Assembly: GCA_964343835.1 (NCBI GenBank)
Contig: CAYFKR010000019.1
Span: forward strand, 1 to 64,000
Source: CALEMW01 sp964343835
GTDB taxonomy: Bacteria > Krumholzibacteriota > Krumholzibacteriia > LZORAL124-64-63
Length of the DNA stretch: 64,000 nucleotides
Direction: 5' to 3'
Part shown: in pieces, positions 57,286-64,000 of the stretch
Layout of the letters: the number at the start of each line of letters is the position of its first letter
Position numbering within the stretch: position 1 is the stretch's first letter
Translations under genes and position numbers: made by a program
Notes under the pieces: generated by a model
Databases searched by the model: none
Told to the model about the DNA's origin: nothing
What the model saw: the letters and a program-made list of their open reading frames with translations, nothing else

Positions 57286-58467
57286 TTGACCCGGACTCCC
57301 GACCACCGACCCCTCCACATCGTCCTGTCGTGCGGCGAGGCCAGCGGCGAGCGCTACGGCGCTGCCCTGGTGCGCGCCCTGCGGGAGCTGGAGCCCGACG
57401 TGCGCCTCACTGGCATGGGCGGCCCGGCCCTGGCCGACGCCGGGGTGGAGCTGGCCGTCCGGTCCGATGATCTCGGGGTGATGGGCGTCACCGACGTGGT
57501 GTCCGCCCTGCCGCGCATCCTGGGGGCCCGGTCCGCCATGCGACGTCACGCCTCGGAGTCGGGGGCGGACATCGTGGTGCCCGTGGACCTGCCGGGCTTC
57601 AACGTGGCGGTGGCCCGGGCTGCCCGCGACGCCGGCGTGCCCGTCTACTACGTGGTGGCCCCGCAGCTCTGGGCGTGGGGGGGATGGCGCATCGGCGGCC
57701 TGCGCAAGGCGGTGGACCGCATCGGGACCCTGCTGCCCTTCGAGCGCGACTTCTTCGAGACGCGCGGGGTGGCGTGCGATCGCCTGGGGCACCCCCTGAT
57801 GGACGACTACGATCCGAAGACCCTCGCCCCTGCGGAGGAGCGCAGGGAGAGGGTGCTGAGGGATCCGGCCCGACCCGTTCGCCTGGGACTGCTGCCCGGC
57901 AGCCGCCGTCAGGAGCTCACGGCCCTGGCCCCCCTGTTCGCGGAAGCCGTCGACGGGTTGAAGAGTCGGTGTCCCGACCGTACCTTCCAGTTGATCGCCA
58001 GCGCGGCGCCCGGGGTGCCCGACCGGTGGCTCGAGCCCATGGCGCGAGCCGGCGCCGACGTCGTGCGGACGCCGTTGCCCCGGTTGCTGCCCGACCTGGA
58101 TCTGGCCGTGGTCTGCAGCGGGACGGCATCGCTCGAGGCGAGCCTCGCCGGAACGCCCCACGCCCTGGTCTACAGGACCTCGGCCCTGAACTACGCCCTG
58201 GCGCGGCGCCTGGTCCGTGTGGACCGCATCGGGCTGGCGAACCTGATCACGGACGTCGACATGGCCCGGGAGCACATCCAGGGAGCCGCGACGCCCGACG
58301 CCCTGGCGGACGACCTGGCCGTCTGGATCCGTTCCACGGTCCGGCGCCGGCGCTACGCGGGCCATGTCGCCGGCCTGCGCGGACAGCTCGGCGAGCCCGG
58401 ATTCTGGCATCGCACCGCGGCAGCCGTCATCGGACTCGCGAGGGAGAGGACCCGACGTGAACGCTGA
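57286..58467 (+). CDS. lpxB: lipid-A-disaccharide synthase
   Basis: 393 residues from the TTG at 57286 (CGGAGG upstream). LHIVLSCGEASGERYGAALV is the family N-terminal motif. DDLGVMGVTDVVSALPRIL, VDLPGFNVAVARAARDAGVP, YYVVAPQLWAWGGWR and FFETRGVACDRLGHPLMDDY are further LpxB signatures, and VVCSGTASLEASLAGTPHAL is the GT19 donor-binding motif. It condenses UDP-diacylglucosamine with lipid X on the inner membrane's cytoplasmic face. Overlaps the next gene by 11 bases. No lpxH or lpxI gene lies in the cluster. Confidence 0.95.
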   Translation: MTRTPDHRPLHIVLSCGEASGERYGAALVRALRELEPDVRLTGMGGPALADAGVELAVRSDDLGVMGVTDVVSALPRILGARSAMRRHASESGADIVVPVDLPGFNVAVARAARDAGVPVYYVVAPQLWAWGGWRIGGLRKAVDRIGTLLPFERDFFETRGVACDRLGHPLMDDYDPKTLAPAEERRERVLRDPARPVRLGLLPGSRRQELTALAPLFAEAVDGLKSRCPDRTFQLIASAAPGVPDRWLEPMARAGADVVRTPLPRLLPDLDLAVVCSGTASLEASLAGTPHALVYRTSALNYALARRLVRVDRIGLANLITDVDMAREHIQGAATPDALADDLAVWIRSTVRRRRYAGHVAGLRGQLGEPGFWHRTAAAVIGLARERTRRER

Positions 58468-59050
58468 CCTGGTCCAGACGCTGAAGCTCGGACTCACGCC
58501 GTGGCTCTACCGCGGCTTGGGCGCGAGCGTGCGCGTGAACAGGATCGGCGCCGTTCCCGACGGTCCCTGCATCTTCGCCTGCCTCCACCGCGACATGATC
58601 CCCGCCCTGCTGGCCGTCGAACCCTACCGGCCGGCCCTGCTGGTGAGCCGCAGCCTGGACGGCGAGGTGCTGATCCGCACCCTCGAGGAGCGCGGCTTCT
58701 CCTTCATCCGCGGGTCCACGGGCAAGGACGGCGGCAACGCCTTCCGTGCCCTGCTCCACCGCCTCCGTGACGGCGGATCGGTGGGCATCGCCGTGGACGG
58801 CCCCCGCGGCCCCTACGGCAAGATCCACGAGGGTGTGCTGCGGCTGGCGCTGAGGACCGGCGCGCCCATCGTGCCCGTGGTGGCGGTGCCGGGCAGGCAC
58901 CTGGCCCTCAAGACCTGGGACCGGACCGTCGTGCCGGCGCCCTGGAGCTCCCTCGACGTGCACTTCGGTCCGTCGGTGACGGTGGTGGCCGGGGGAGAGC
59001 GCGATGCCGCGGGCGCCGTCAGCGACCATCTCCTGGACGGCGCGGCGTGA
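58457..59050 (+). CDS. DUF374/LPLAT-superfamily acyltransferase
   Basis: 197 residues from the GTG at 58457. FACLHRDMIPALLAVEPYRP carries the HxxxxP-type acyltransferase His. LVSRSLDGEVLIRTLEERGF, FIRGSTGKDGGNAFRALLHR and VGIAVDGPRGPYGKIHEGVL followed by RLALRTGAPIVPV are the DUF374 signature blocks. Its place between lpxB and lpxK suggests it adds a secondary acyl chain to lipid A, a role proposed for DUF374-type proteins; the acceptor is inferred. Confidence 0.88.
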   Translation: MNADLVQTLKLGLTPWLYRGLGASVRVNRIGAVPDGPCIFACLHRDMIPALLAVEPYRPALLVSRSLDGEVLIRTLEERGFSFIRGSTGKDGGNAFRALLHRLRDGGSVGIAVDGPRGPYGKIHEGVLRLALRTGAPIVPVVAVPGRHLALKTWDRTVVPAPWSSLDVHFGPSVTVVAGGERDAAGAVSDHLLDGAA

Positions 59051-60093
59051 TGCCGGAGCCGCACATCCTCGACCGCAGACCCGCCCTCCAGTCCTTCGTC
59101 GAACACCTCTGGAATCGCTGGGACGCAGCGCCGCCCTCCTGGGCGGCAGCGGCCATGCGACGGACGGGGGAGATCGTCGATCGCACGACGGCCCGTCGTG
59201 CAGCCCGACGTCCCGCACCGCCGGCCGACCGGCTCGTGGTCTCGGTGGGCAATCTCCGCGTGGGAGGGACGGGCAAGACCCCCGTCGTGCGTCACCTGAT
59301 GACGGAGCTGGCGCAGCGCGGCGTCGCGGGCGTCGTGGCGACCCGTGGCTACGGTTCGGGCCGTGGGGAACCCTGCCGGGTCACGCCGGACGACGCCGGT
59401 TGCGGCGACGAGGCCCGGCTCCTGGCCGCCGACGACGTCTGGCGCGTCTTCCAGTCGTCGGACCGGCGAGCGGGGTATGCACTCGCCGTCGCGGCGACAC
59501 CGCACCACGGCGTGCTCCTGCTGGAGGACGCCCACCAGAGCTCGGGCGTGCCCCGTCACCACGACATCCTGATCGTCGACCGCTGGGACGACGGCCCGGC
59601 CACCGGTGCCGTCCTGCCCTGGGGACCGTACCGCGAGGGGCCAGCCGGCGCGGAGCGGGCGTCCCTCCTGGTGGTGGACGCCGACCAGGTGCCGAACGCC
59701 CCGTCGAGCTGGCGGGGGAGGCCGGTCTGCCGGTTCCGTCGACGGACGGTCCTGCCCGGGGGAGTGGACATCGGTGAACGTCCCTGCGCCGTGGTCAGCG
59801 GCCTGGCGAATCCCGGGGGGTTCGAGGCGGCCTGCGCTTCCATCCTGGGGTGTCCGCCCGTGCTGGCGGCCCGCTACCCCGATCATGCCCCCTACCGCCC
59901 CTCCGACGTGGGCGACCTGCTTCGGGCCGGCGACACCGCCGGTGTGGCGGTCTGGTTGACCACCGGCAAGGATCATGGGAAGCTGGCGGTGTCCTGGCCG
60001 ACCGATCGTCCCCTGGTCCGCGTGGAACTCGCCCTCGACTGGGACGGTCCTTCACCCGCCGACCACGTGGCCGGCTGGCTCCCCGGAGACTGA
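59050..60093 (+). CDS. lpxK: tetraacyldisaccharide 4'-kinase
   Basis: 347 residues from the ATG at 59050; a GTG at 59047, overlapping the previous stop as GTGA, is equally possible. VVSVGNLRVGGTGKTPVVRH is the distinctive N-terminal block with the P-loop GGTGKT. GVVATRGYGSGRGEPCRVTP and GDEARLLAADDVWRVFQSSD follow. The C-terminal half is less conserved (AVVSGLANPGGFEAACASIL is the second typical block). Phosphorylates the 4' position of the lipid A disaccharide. The KDO transferase gene waaA is not in the window. Confidence 0.9.
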   Translation: MPEPHILDRRPALQSFVEHLWNRWDAAPPSWAAAAMRRTGEIVDRTTARRAARRPAPPADRLVVSVGNLRVGGTGKTPVVRHLMTELAQRGVAGVVATRGYGSGRGEPCRVTPDDAGCGDEARLLAADDVWRVFQSSDRRAGYALAVAATPHHGVLLLEDAHQSSGVPRHHDILIVDRWDDGPATGAVLPWGPYREGPAGAERASLLVVDADQVPNAPSSWRGRPVCRFRRRTVLPGGVDIGERPCAVVSGLANPGGFEAACASILGCPPVLAARYPDHAPYRPSDVGDLLRAGDTAGVAVWLTTGKDHGKLAVSWPTDRPLVRVELALDWDGPSPADHVAGWLPGD

Positions 60094-60094
60094 G

Positions 60095-61735
60095 ATGCGC
60101 AACGGAGAACCCGTGCAGAGCCGCTTCCTGGTGGTGGGGTCCGGCATCGCTGGCCTGCAGTTCGCCCTGCTCGCCGCCGAGCACGGCGACGTGCGCATCG
60201 TCACCAAGAAGGACTCCTCGGAGAGCAACACCAACTACGCGCAGGGGGGCATCGCGGCGGCCCTGTCGCCCCTCGACGACTTCGAATCCCACCTGCGCGA
60301 CACCATCACCGCAGGCGACGGTCTCTGCGACGAGGCCGTGACCCGCGCCATGGTGGAGGCCGGTCCCCGGCTCATCGACCGCCTCCTGTCCTACGGCGTG
60401 GAGTTCTCCCGCGACGAGGCCGGCGACGGCTTCGCCCTGGGGCGCGAGGGCGGCCACACCCACAACCGCATCCTCCATGCCGCCGACCTCACCGGACGCG
60501 AGCTGGAGCAGCGCCTGCTGGACGCCTGCCGCGCCCACCCCTCCATCGGGATCGAGGAAGACCACATCGGGCTGGACCTGATCATGGCCGACGAGCTGGA
60601 CGGCGAGGGACCCGCCGACGGGGGCGTGGCCGGGTGCCGGGTCCTGGACCGCACCACCCTGGAGCGCCGACCCTACCTGGCCGACCTGACGGTGCTGGCC
60701 ACCGGCGGCTGCGGCAAGGTCTACGCCTATACGTCGAACCCGGACATCGCCACCGGCGACGGCATGGCCATGGCCTACCGGGCCGGCGCCGTGCTGGCCA
60801 ACATGGAGTTCGTGCAGTTCCACCCCACCTGCCTGTACCACCCGGACGCCAAGAGCTTCCTCATCTCCGAGGCCGTGCGAGGGGAGGGGGCGCGCCTGGT
60901 GAACGAGCGCGGCGAGCGGTTCATGGAGCGCTACCACCCCATGAAGGAGCTGGCGCCCAGGGACGTCGTGGCCCGGGCCATCGACCAGGAGCTCAAGCTC
61001 AGCGGCGACCACTGCGTCTACCTGGACCTGGGACACCTGGACCCGGACTTCGTGGTCGGACGCTTCCCCAACCTGGCCCGCCACTGCGCCCGCTTCGGCA
61101 TCGACATGGCCCGCGACCCCGTCCCCGTGGTGCCCGCGGCCCACTACATGTGCGGCGGCGTGATGGTGGATGACAGCGGTCGTTCCAGCCTGCCCGGCCT
61201 GCTGGCGGTGGGCGAGGTGGCGTGCTCCGGGGTGCACGGCGCCAATCGGCTGGCCAGCAACTCGCTGCTGGAGGCCGTCTACTTCGCGGAGCGGGCGGCG
61301 ATGGTGGCGGGAGAGGTCCCCGTCGGGCGCGTGGCCCGGGGCAGCGCCATGCGTGACCCGGGACCGGTGCCCGCCGCCGACGGCCCCGAGGCCATGGTGG
61401 TGGAGCACGACTGGGACGTCGTGCGCCGCGTGATGTGGGACTACGTGGGCATCGTGCGCAGCCGGCAACGCCTCGACATCGCTCTGCAGCGGCTGCGGGC
61501 AGTGCGCAGGACGGTGGAGGGCATCGCCGCCGAGGCGGTCCTGAGCCCCGACCTGGTGGAACTGAGGAACCTGGCGCTGGTGGCGGAGCTCATCGTGCTG
61601 TGCGCCCGGGACCGCCGCGAGAGCCGCGGCCTGCACTTCACCACGGACCACCCCGCCCGGGACGACACCACCGCCCTGCCCACCCTGGTGGGGCGCGGCA
61701 CGGAGCTCCAGGCCCTGGACGTGGGCGCCTCATGA
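60095..61735 (+). CDS. nadB: L-aspartate oxidase
   Basis: 546 residues. The FAD-binding VVGSGIAGLQFALLAAEHGD is followed by SNTNYAQGGIAAALSPLDDF, REGGHTHNRILHAADLTGRE and MEFVQFHPTCLY. The C-terminal FAD motif PGLLAVGEVACSGVHGANRL followed by ASNSLLE is the NadB wording. A helical C-terminal domain completes it. It oxidises aspartate to iminoaspartate for quinolinate and NAD synthesis; nadD is at 38210, nadA and nadC are not in the window. Overlaps the methyltransferase gene as ATGA. Confidence 0.96.
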   Translation: MRNGEPVQSRFLVVGSGIAGLQFALLAAEHGDVRIVTKKDSSESNTNYAQGGIAAALSPLDDFESHLRDTITAGDGLCDEAVTRAMVEAGPRLIDRLLSYGVEFSRDEAGDGFALGREGGHTHNRILHAADLTGRELEQRLLDACRAHPSIGIEEDHIGLDLIMADELDGEGPADGGVAGCRVLDRTTLERRPYLADLTVLATGGCGKVYAYTSNPDIATGDGMAMAYRAGAVLANMEFVQFHPTCLYHPDAKSFLISEAVRGEGARLVNERGERFMERYHPMKELAPRDVVARAIDQELKLSGDHCVYLDLGHLDPDFVVGRFPNLARHCARFGIDMARDPVPVVPAAHYMCGGVMVDDSGRSSLPGLLAVGEVACSGVHGANRLASNSLLEAVYFAERAAMVAGEVPVGRVARGSAMRDPGPVPAADGPEAMVVEHDWDVVRRVMWDYVGIVRSRQRLDIALQRLRAVRRTVEGIAAEAVLSPDLVELRNLALVAELIVLCARDRRESRGLHFTTDHPARDDTTALPTLVGRGTELQALDVGAS

Positions 61736-62499
61736 CCCGGCCCGACTGGGTCCGCGCCGCCTTCGGCGCCCACTATCCCGCCCTCTATCGCCATCGCGAC
61801 GAGGCCGAGGCCCGCCGCTGCATCGCCCTCGTCGACCGGCTCGTCGGTCTCGGTGGGCGCCGCGTCCTTGATCTGGGCTGCGGGGCGGGGCGTCATCTGC
61901 CGTTCCTCGAAGAGGCCGGCGCCGGCGGCATGGGCATGGACCAGTCGCCCGAACTCCTGGCGGAAGCCCACCGCTGCGGCAACCAGGGTGCGGCCTTCCG
62001 GCTGGTGCGCGGCGACTGGGGCCGGATCCCGGCACCGGACCATGCGTTCGACGTGGTGCTCTCCCTGTTCACGGCTTTCGGCTACGGGGACCATCCCGCG
62101 GAGCAGCGCAGCATGCTTGGGGAGATCGCACGGGTCCTGGACGACGGCGGCCGCTGGCTGCTCGACTACCTCAATCCGCGCCTGGTGCGCCGGGAACTGG
62201 AGTCGTCGCCGCCGCCCCGCGAGCGCAGGGTGGAAGGCCTGACGGTCCGCGACGAGCGCAGCCTCGGCGCCGACGCCCGCAGGGTGGAGAAGAGCGTGAC
62301 CGTGACCGACGCCGACGGCCGGAACGTGGCCGACTACGTGGAAAGCGTGGCCCTGATGGATCTCGACGAACTCGACGCCCTGGCCGCCGCCGCCGGACTG
62401 GTCCCCGGCCCCCGCGCCGGCGACTACGACGGCGCGCCCTTCGACGCGGATGCCTCGCCCCGCTGGATCCTGACCTATGTCCGGGAGGCGCCGGCATGA
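61732..62499 (+). CDS. class I SAM-dependent methyltransferase
   Basis: 255 residues from the ATG overlapping nadB as ATGA. SAM-binding motif I is RRVLDLGCGAGRHLPFLEEA, the acidic motif II is GMGMDQSPELLAEAH and motif IV is HAFDVVLSLFTAFGYG; ARVLDDGGRWLLDYLNP is the post-motif. Methyltransf_11/25-like core with a C-terminal beta-rich extension. The substrate is unknown. Overlapped by bshC, so it may act with it, but this is only positional. Confidence 0.85.
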   Translation: MTRPDWVRAAFGAHYPALYRHRDEAEARRCIALVDRLVGLGGRRVLDLGCGAGRHLPFLEEAGAGGMGMDQSPELLAEAHRCGNQGAAFRLVRGDWGRIPAPDHAFDVVLSLFTAFGYGDHPAEQRSMLGEIARVLDDGGRWLLDYLNPRLVRRELESSPPPRERRVEGLTVRDERSLGADARRVEKSVTVTDADGRNVADYVESVALMDLDELDALAAAAGLVPGPRAGDYDGAPFDADASPRWILTYVREAPA

Positions 62500-63986
62500 A
62501 GGCCAGCTGGACGCCCGGCCCGCCCCTGGCGGAAGCCCCCTGGCTCACGCCCCTGGTCCGCGACTGGATCGCCGACGGCGGTGCGACCTCCGACGTCGCC
62601 CGATTCCTCGACCCCGCACCGACCGGCTCCGCCCCGGGCTGGTCCGACGCCACATGGTTCCCCGCCTGGCGCGACGACCAGCTCCGCGACCGCGCCGCGG
62701 ACGCCGACCGCTCCGCCGCGGCCCGCCACCTGGAGGCCCTGGCGGCGGGGGAGGCCGACGTCGTGGTCACGGGCCAGCAGCCCGGCTACCTGGGCGGTCC
62801 CCTGTACACCCTGCTGAAGATGGCCGCCTGCATCGCCGCGGCCGAGGCCCGTACCCGCGCCGGCCGTCCGACCGTACCCCTCTACTGGAGCGGCGACGAC
62901 GACGACGACCTGGAAGAGGCCCTGGCCGTCCGGCTCTGGGACCACCGGCGGCGCGCCTTCCTGCGACCCGCTCCGGGCGGTGAGCGTCCCCGGGGCAGGG
63001 TGGGGGCACTGCCGGTGTCGGCCTTCGGCGCGGGCGAGCTCGCCTGGCTCCGCTCCGACGGCCAGGCCGGCATGGCGGAGCTCCGGGACAGGGCGGCGGC
63101 CGAAGGATGGACGCGCGGGCGCTTTCATGCGGCGGCCCTGTACCGGGTGTTCGACGGGCATGGCCTGCTGACCGTCTCGGGCGACGACGCCGGACTGATG
63201 TCGGTGGCTGCGCCGTTATTGGCGGAGGCTACTGCCCGGGTCGGGGAGCTGGCGGACCTGGCCCGCACCCGCGGCGAGGAGTTGACGGCTGGTGGACATC
63301 ACGCCCAGATCGGTGACCCGAGTCTGGCGCGCCCCCTGCACGTCGCGGAGGGGGCCACCCGGATCCGGCTGCCCGACGGGCAGGCGGCCGCGTCGCTGGA
63401 ACCGTCGTCCCTGAGAGCCGGCGTGCTGCTCCGGTCCCCACTCCAGGACTGGCTCTTCCGCCCTGCGGCGGTGGTGGTGGGTCCGGGAGAGCGGGCCTAC
63501 CTTGAACAGCTGAGGCCCGTGTACGAGGCCCTGGGCGTACCACGTCCGCCCATGCTGCCCCGGCTGTTCCTGCGTCTGGGGACGATGTCGGGGACGGGTG
63601 CGGAAGCCGTGCCAGGTCCGTCGACCGTGGATGTGGACTCGGTGCTGGCCACGGCCCGCGAGGCCCTGGCCGCAGCGGCCGATCGCGTGGGGAAGGGGAA
63701 GGACGCCGCTGCGGTCGACCGCGCCGTGGAACGCTGGCGGGGCACCGTCGAACGCGTGCTGACACCCCGCGCCCGGTCGTCCTCCGAGGCTCGCGAGGAC
63801 TGGCGCGACACCGACGACACCCGTCGCGAGCGCGAGCTGCCGGCCCTCTGGGCCACCGGCTTCTTCGACGAGCTGACTGCGATCCTGATGGAAGCCTCGA
63901 GGGACCACGTCCGACGCCTGGTCGAGGGTGGTCCCGTGGACTACGTGCTGGACGCCGACCAACCCGTACCGGAGGAGACCCCATGA
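62496..63986 (+). CDS. bshC: putative cysteine ligase BshC (bacillithiol synthesis)
   Basis: 496 residues from the ATG overlapping the methyltransferase as ATGA. DVVVTGQQPGYLGGPLYTLL is the BshC fingerprint, followed by PTVPLYWSGDDDDDLEEALA (the family's PVFWxxxEDHDxxE region). LEPSSLRAGVLLRSPLQDWL and a PGERAYLEQLRPVYEALGVP segment match the second half. A charged helical region (~385-470) corresponds to the coiled coil of the structure. It adds cysteine to glucosaminyl-malate, the last step of bacillithiol. bshA is not in the window. Confidence 0.92.
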   Translation: MKASWTPGPPLAEAPWLTPLVRDWIADGGATSDVARFLDPAPTGSAPGWSDATWFPAWRDDQLRDRAADADRSAAARHLEALAAGEADVVVTGQQPGYLGGPLYTLLKMAACIAAAEARTRAGRPTVPLYWSGDDDDDLEEALAVRLWDHRRRAFLRPAPGGERPRGRVGALPVSAFGAGELAWLRSDGQAGMAELRDRAAAEGWTRGRFHAAALYRVFDGHGLLTVSGDDAGLMSVAAPLLAEATARVGELADLARTRGEELTAGGHHAQIGDPSLARPLHVAEGATRIRLPDGQAAASLEPSSLRAGVLLRSPLQDWLFRPAAVVVGPGERAYLEQLRPVYEALGVPRPPMLPRLFLRLGTMSGTGAEAVPGPSTVDVDSVLATAREALAAAADRVGKGKDAAAVDRAVERWRGTVERVLTPRARSSSEAREDWRDTDDTRRERELPALWATGFFDELTAILMEASRDHVRRLVEGGPVDYVLDADQPVPEETP

Positions 63987-64000
63987 CCGCTCACGCATCC
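63983..64000 (+). CDS. start of a further gene, cut by the window edge
   Basis: An ATG overlapping the bshC stop as ATGA continues for six codons (MTAHAS). The coupling pattern of this genome supports a real start, but nothing can be said about the product. A bacillithiol gene would be plausible by position only. Confidence 0.4.

Overview
The window is a very GC-rich, almost fully coding bacterial segment. Apart from one small gene (the HIT protein at 10240-10584), every supported gene lies on the + strand. The cell is Gram-negative: it has a lipid A pathway, a run of heptosyltransferases, BamA, a BamD-like lipoprotein, Skp and LolCD. Several traits point to the FCB superphylum or its uncultured relatives (Krumholzibacteria/Eisenbacteria-like): secreted multidomain proteins ending in an NPFNP-type C-terminal sorting domain, a gingipain-type C25 peptidase, a fused LpxC-FabZ, McsA/McsB/ClpC and the bacillithiol enzyme BshC. 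The phylum assignment is inference from gene content; no rRNA or tRNA gene was seen.

Layout. 1-7560: two tandem paralogous secreted proteins with FG-GAP-type repeats; the second carries a C25 cysteine-peptidase domain and the first is cut by the window edge. 7669-12128: a lone peptide-type solute-binding lipoprotein, a histone-H1-like lysine-rich protein with two winged-helix modules, a HIT protein, a PfkB sugar kinase and Hsp20. 12163-22877: Lon followed by a tightly overlapping LPS-core/envelope operon (GT9, WaaF, GmhB, two more GT9, DUF3108, a GT-C membrane transferase, a sugar-phosphate transferase, AcpS). 22965-28927: a PhzF-family isomerase, an acyl-CoA dehydrogenase, and a coupled five-gene set of unknown function made of a small protein and four membrane proteins. 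29034-44834: housekeeping genes (TPR protein, AroQ, EF-P, AccB, AccC, FtsK, RimO, a secreted unknown, BamD-like, NadD, PolA, CoaE, RF2 with a programmed frameshift, LysRS). 44836-50791: LolC/E, LolD, McsA, a degenerate McsB and ClpC. 51021-60093: BamA, Skp, LpxD, LpxC-FabZ, LpxA, LpxB, a DUF374 acyltransferase and LpxK. 60095-64000: NadB, a methyltransferase, BshC and the first codons of one more gene.

How it fits together. Two large blocks build the outer membrane: core oligosaccharide at 14.5-22.5 kb, and Bam/Skp plus lipid A at 51-60 kb. LolCD and the BamD-like lipoprotein complete an envelope theme. Protein quality control appears twice (Hsp20-Lon and McsA-McsB-ClpC). Most gene junctions are 4-base ATGA/GTGA/TTGA overlaps, so translational coupling looks pervasive. 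Sigma-70-like promoters (TTGnnn, 17-18 bases, TAnnnT-like) are readable in most of the few true intergenic gaps and outline the transcription units.

Points most worth following: the unnamed membrane module at 25582-28927, the McsB homologue that has lost its recognisable catalytic residues while ClpC keeps the phosphoarginine-binding glutamates, the H1-like double winged-helix protein, and promoter/hairpin pairs in which a strong stem-loop begins at the predicted transcript start.
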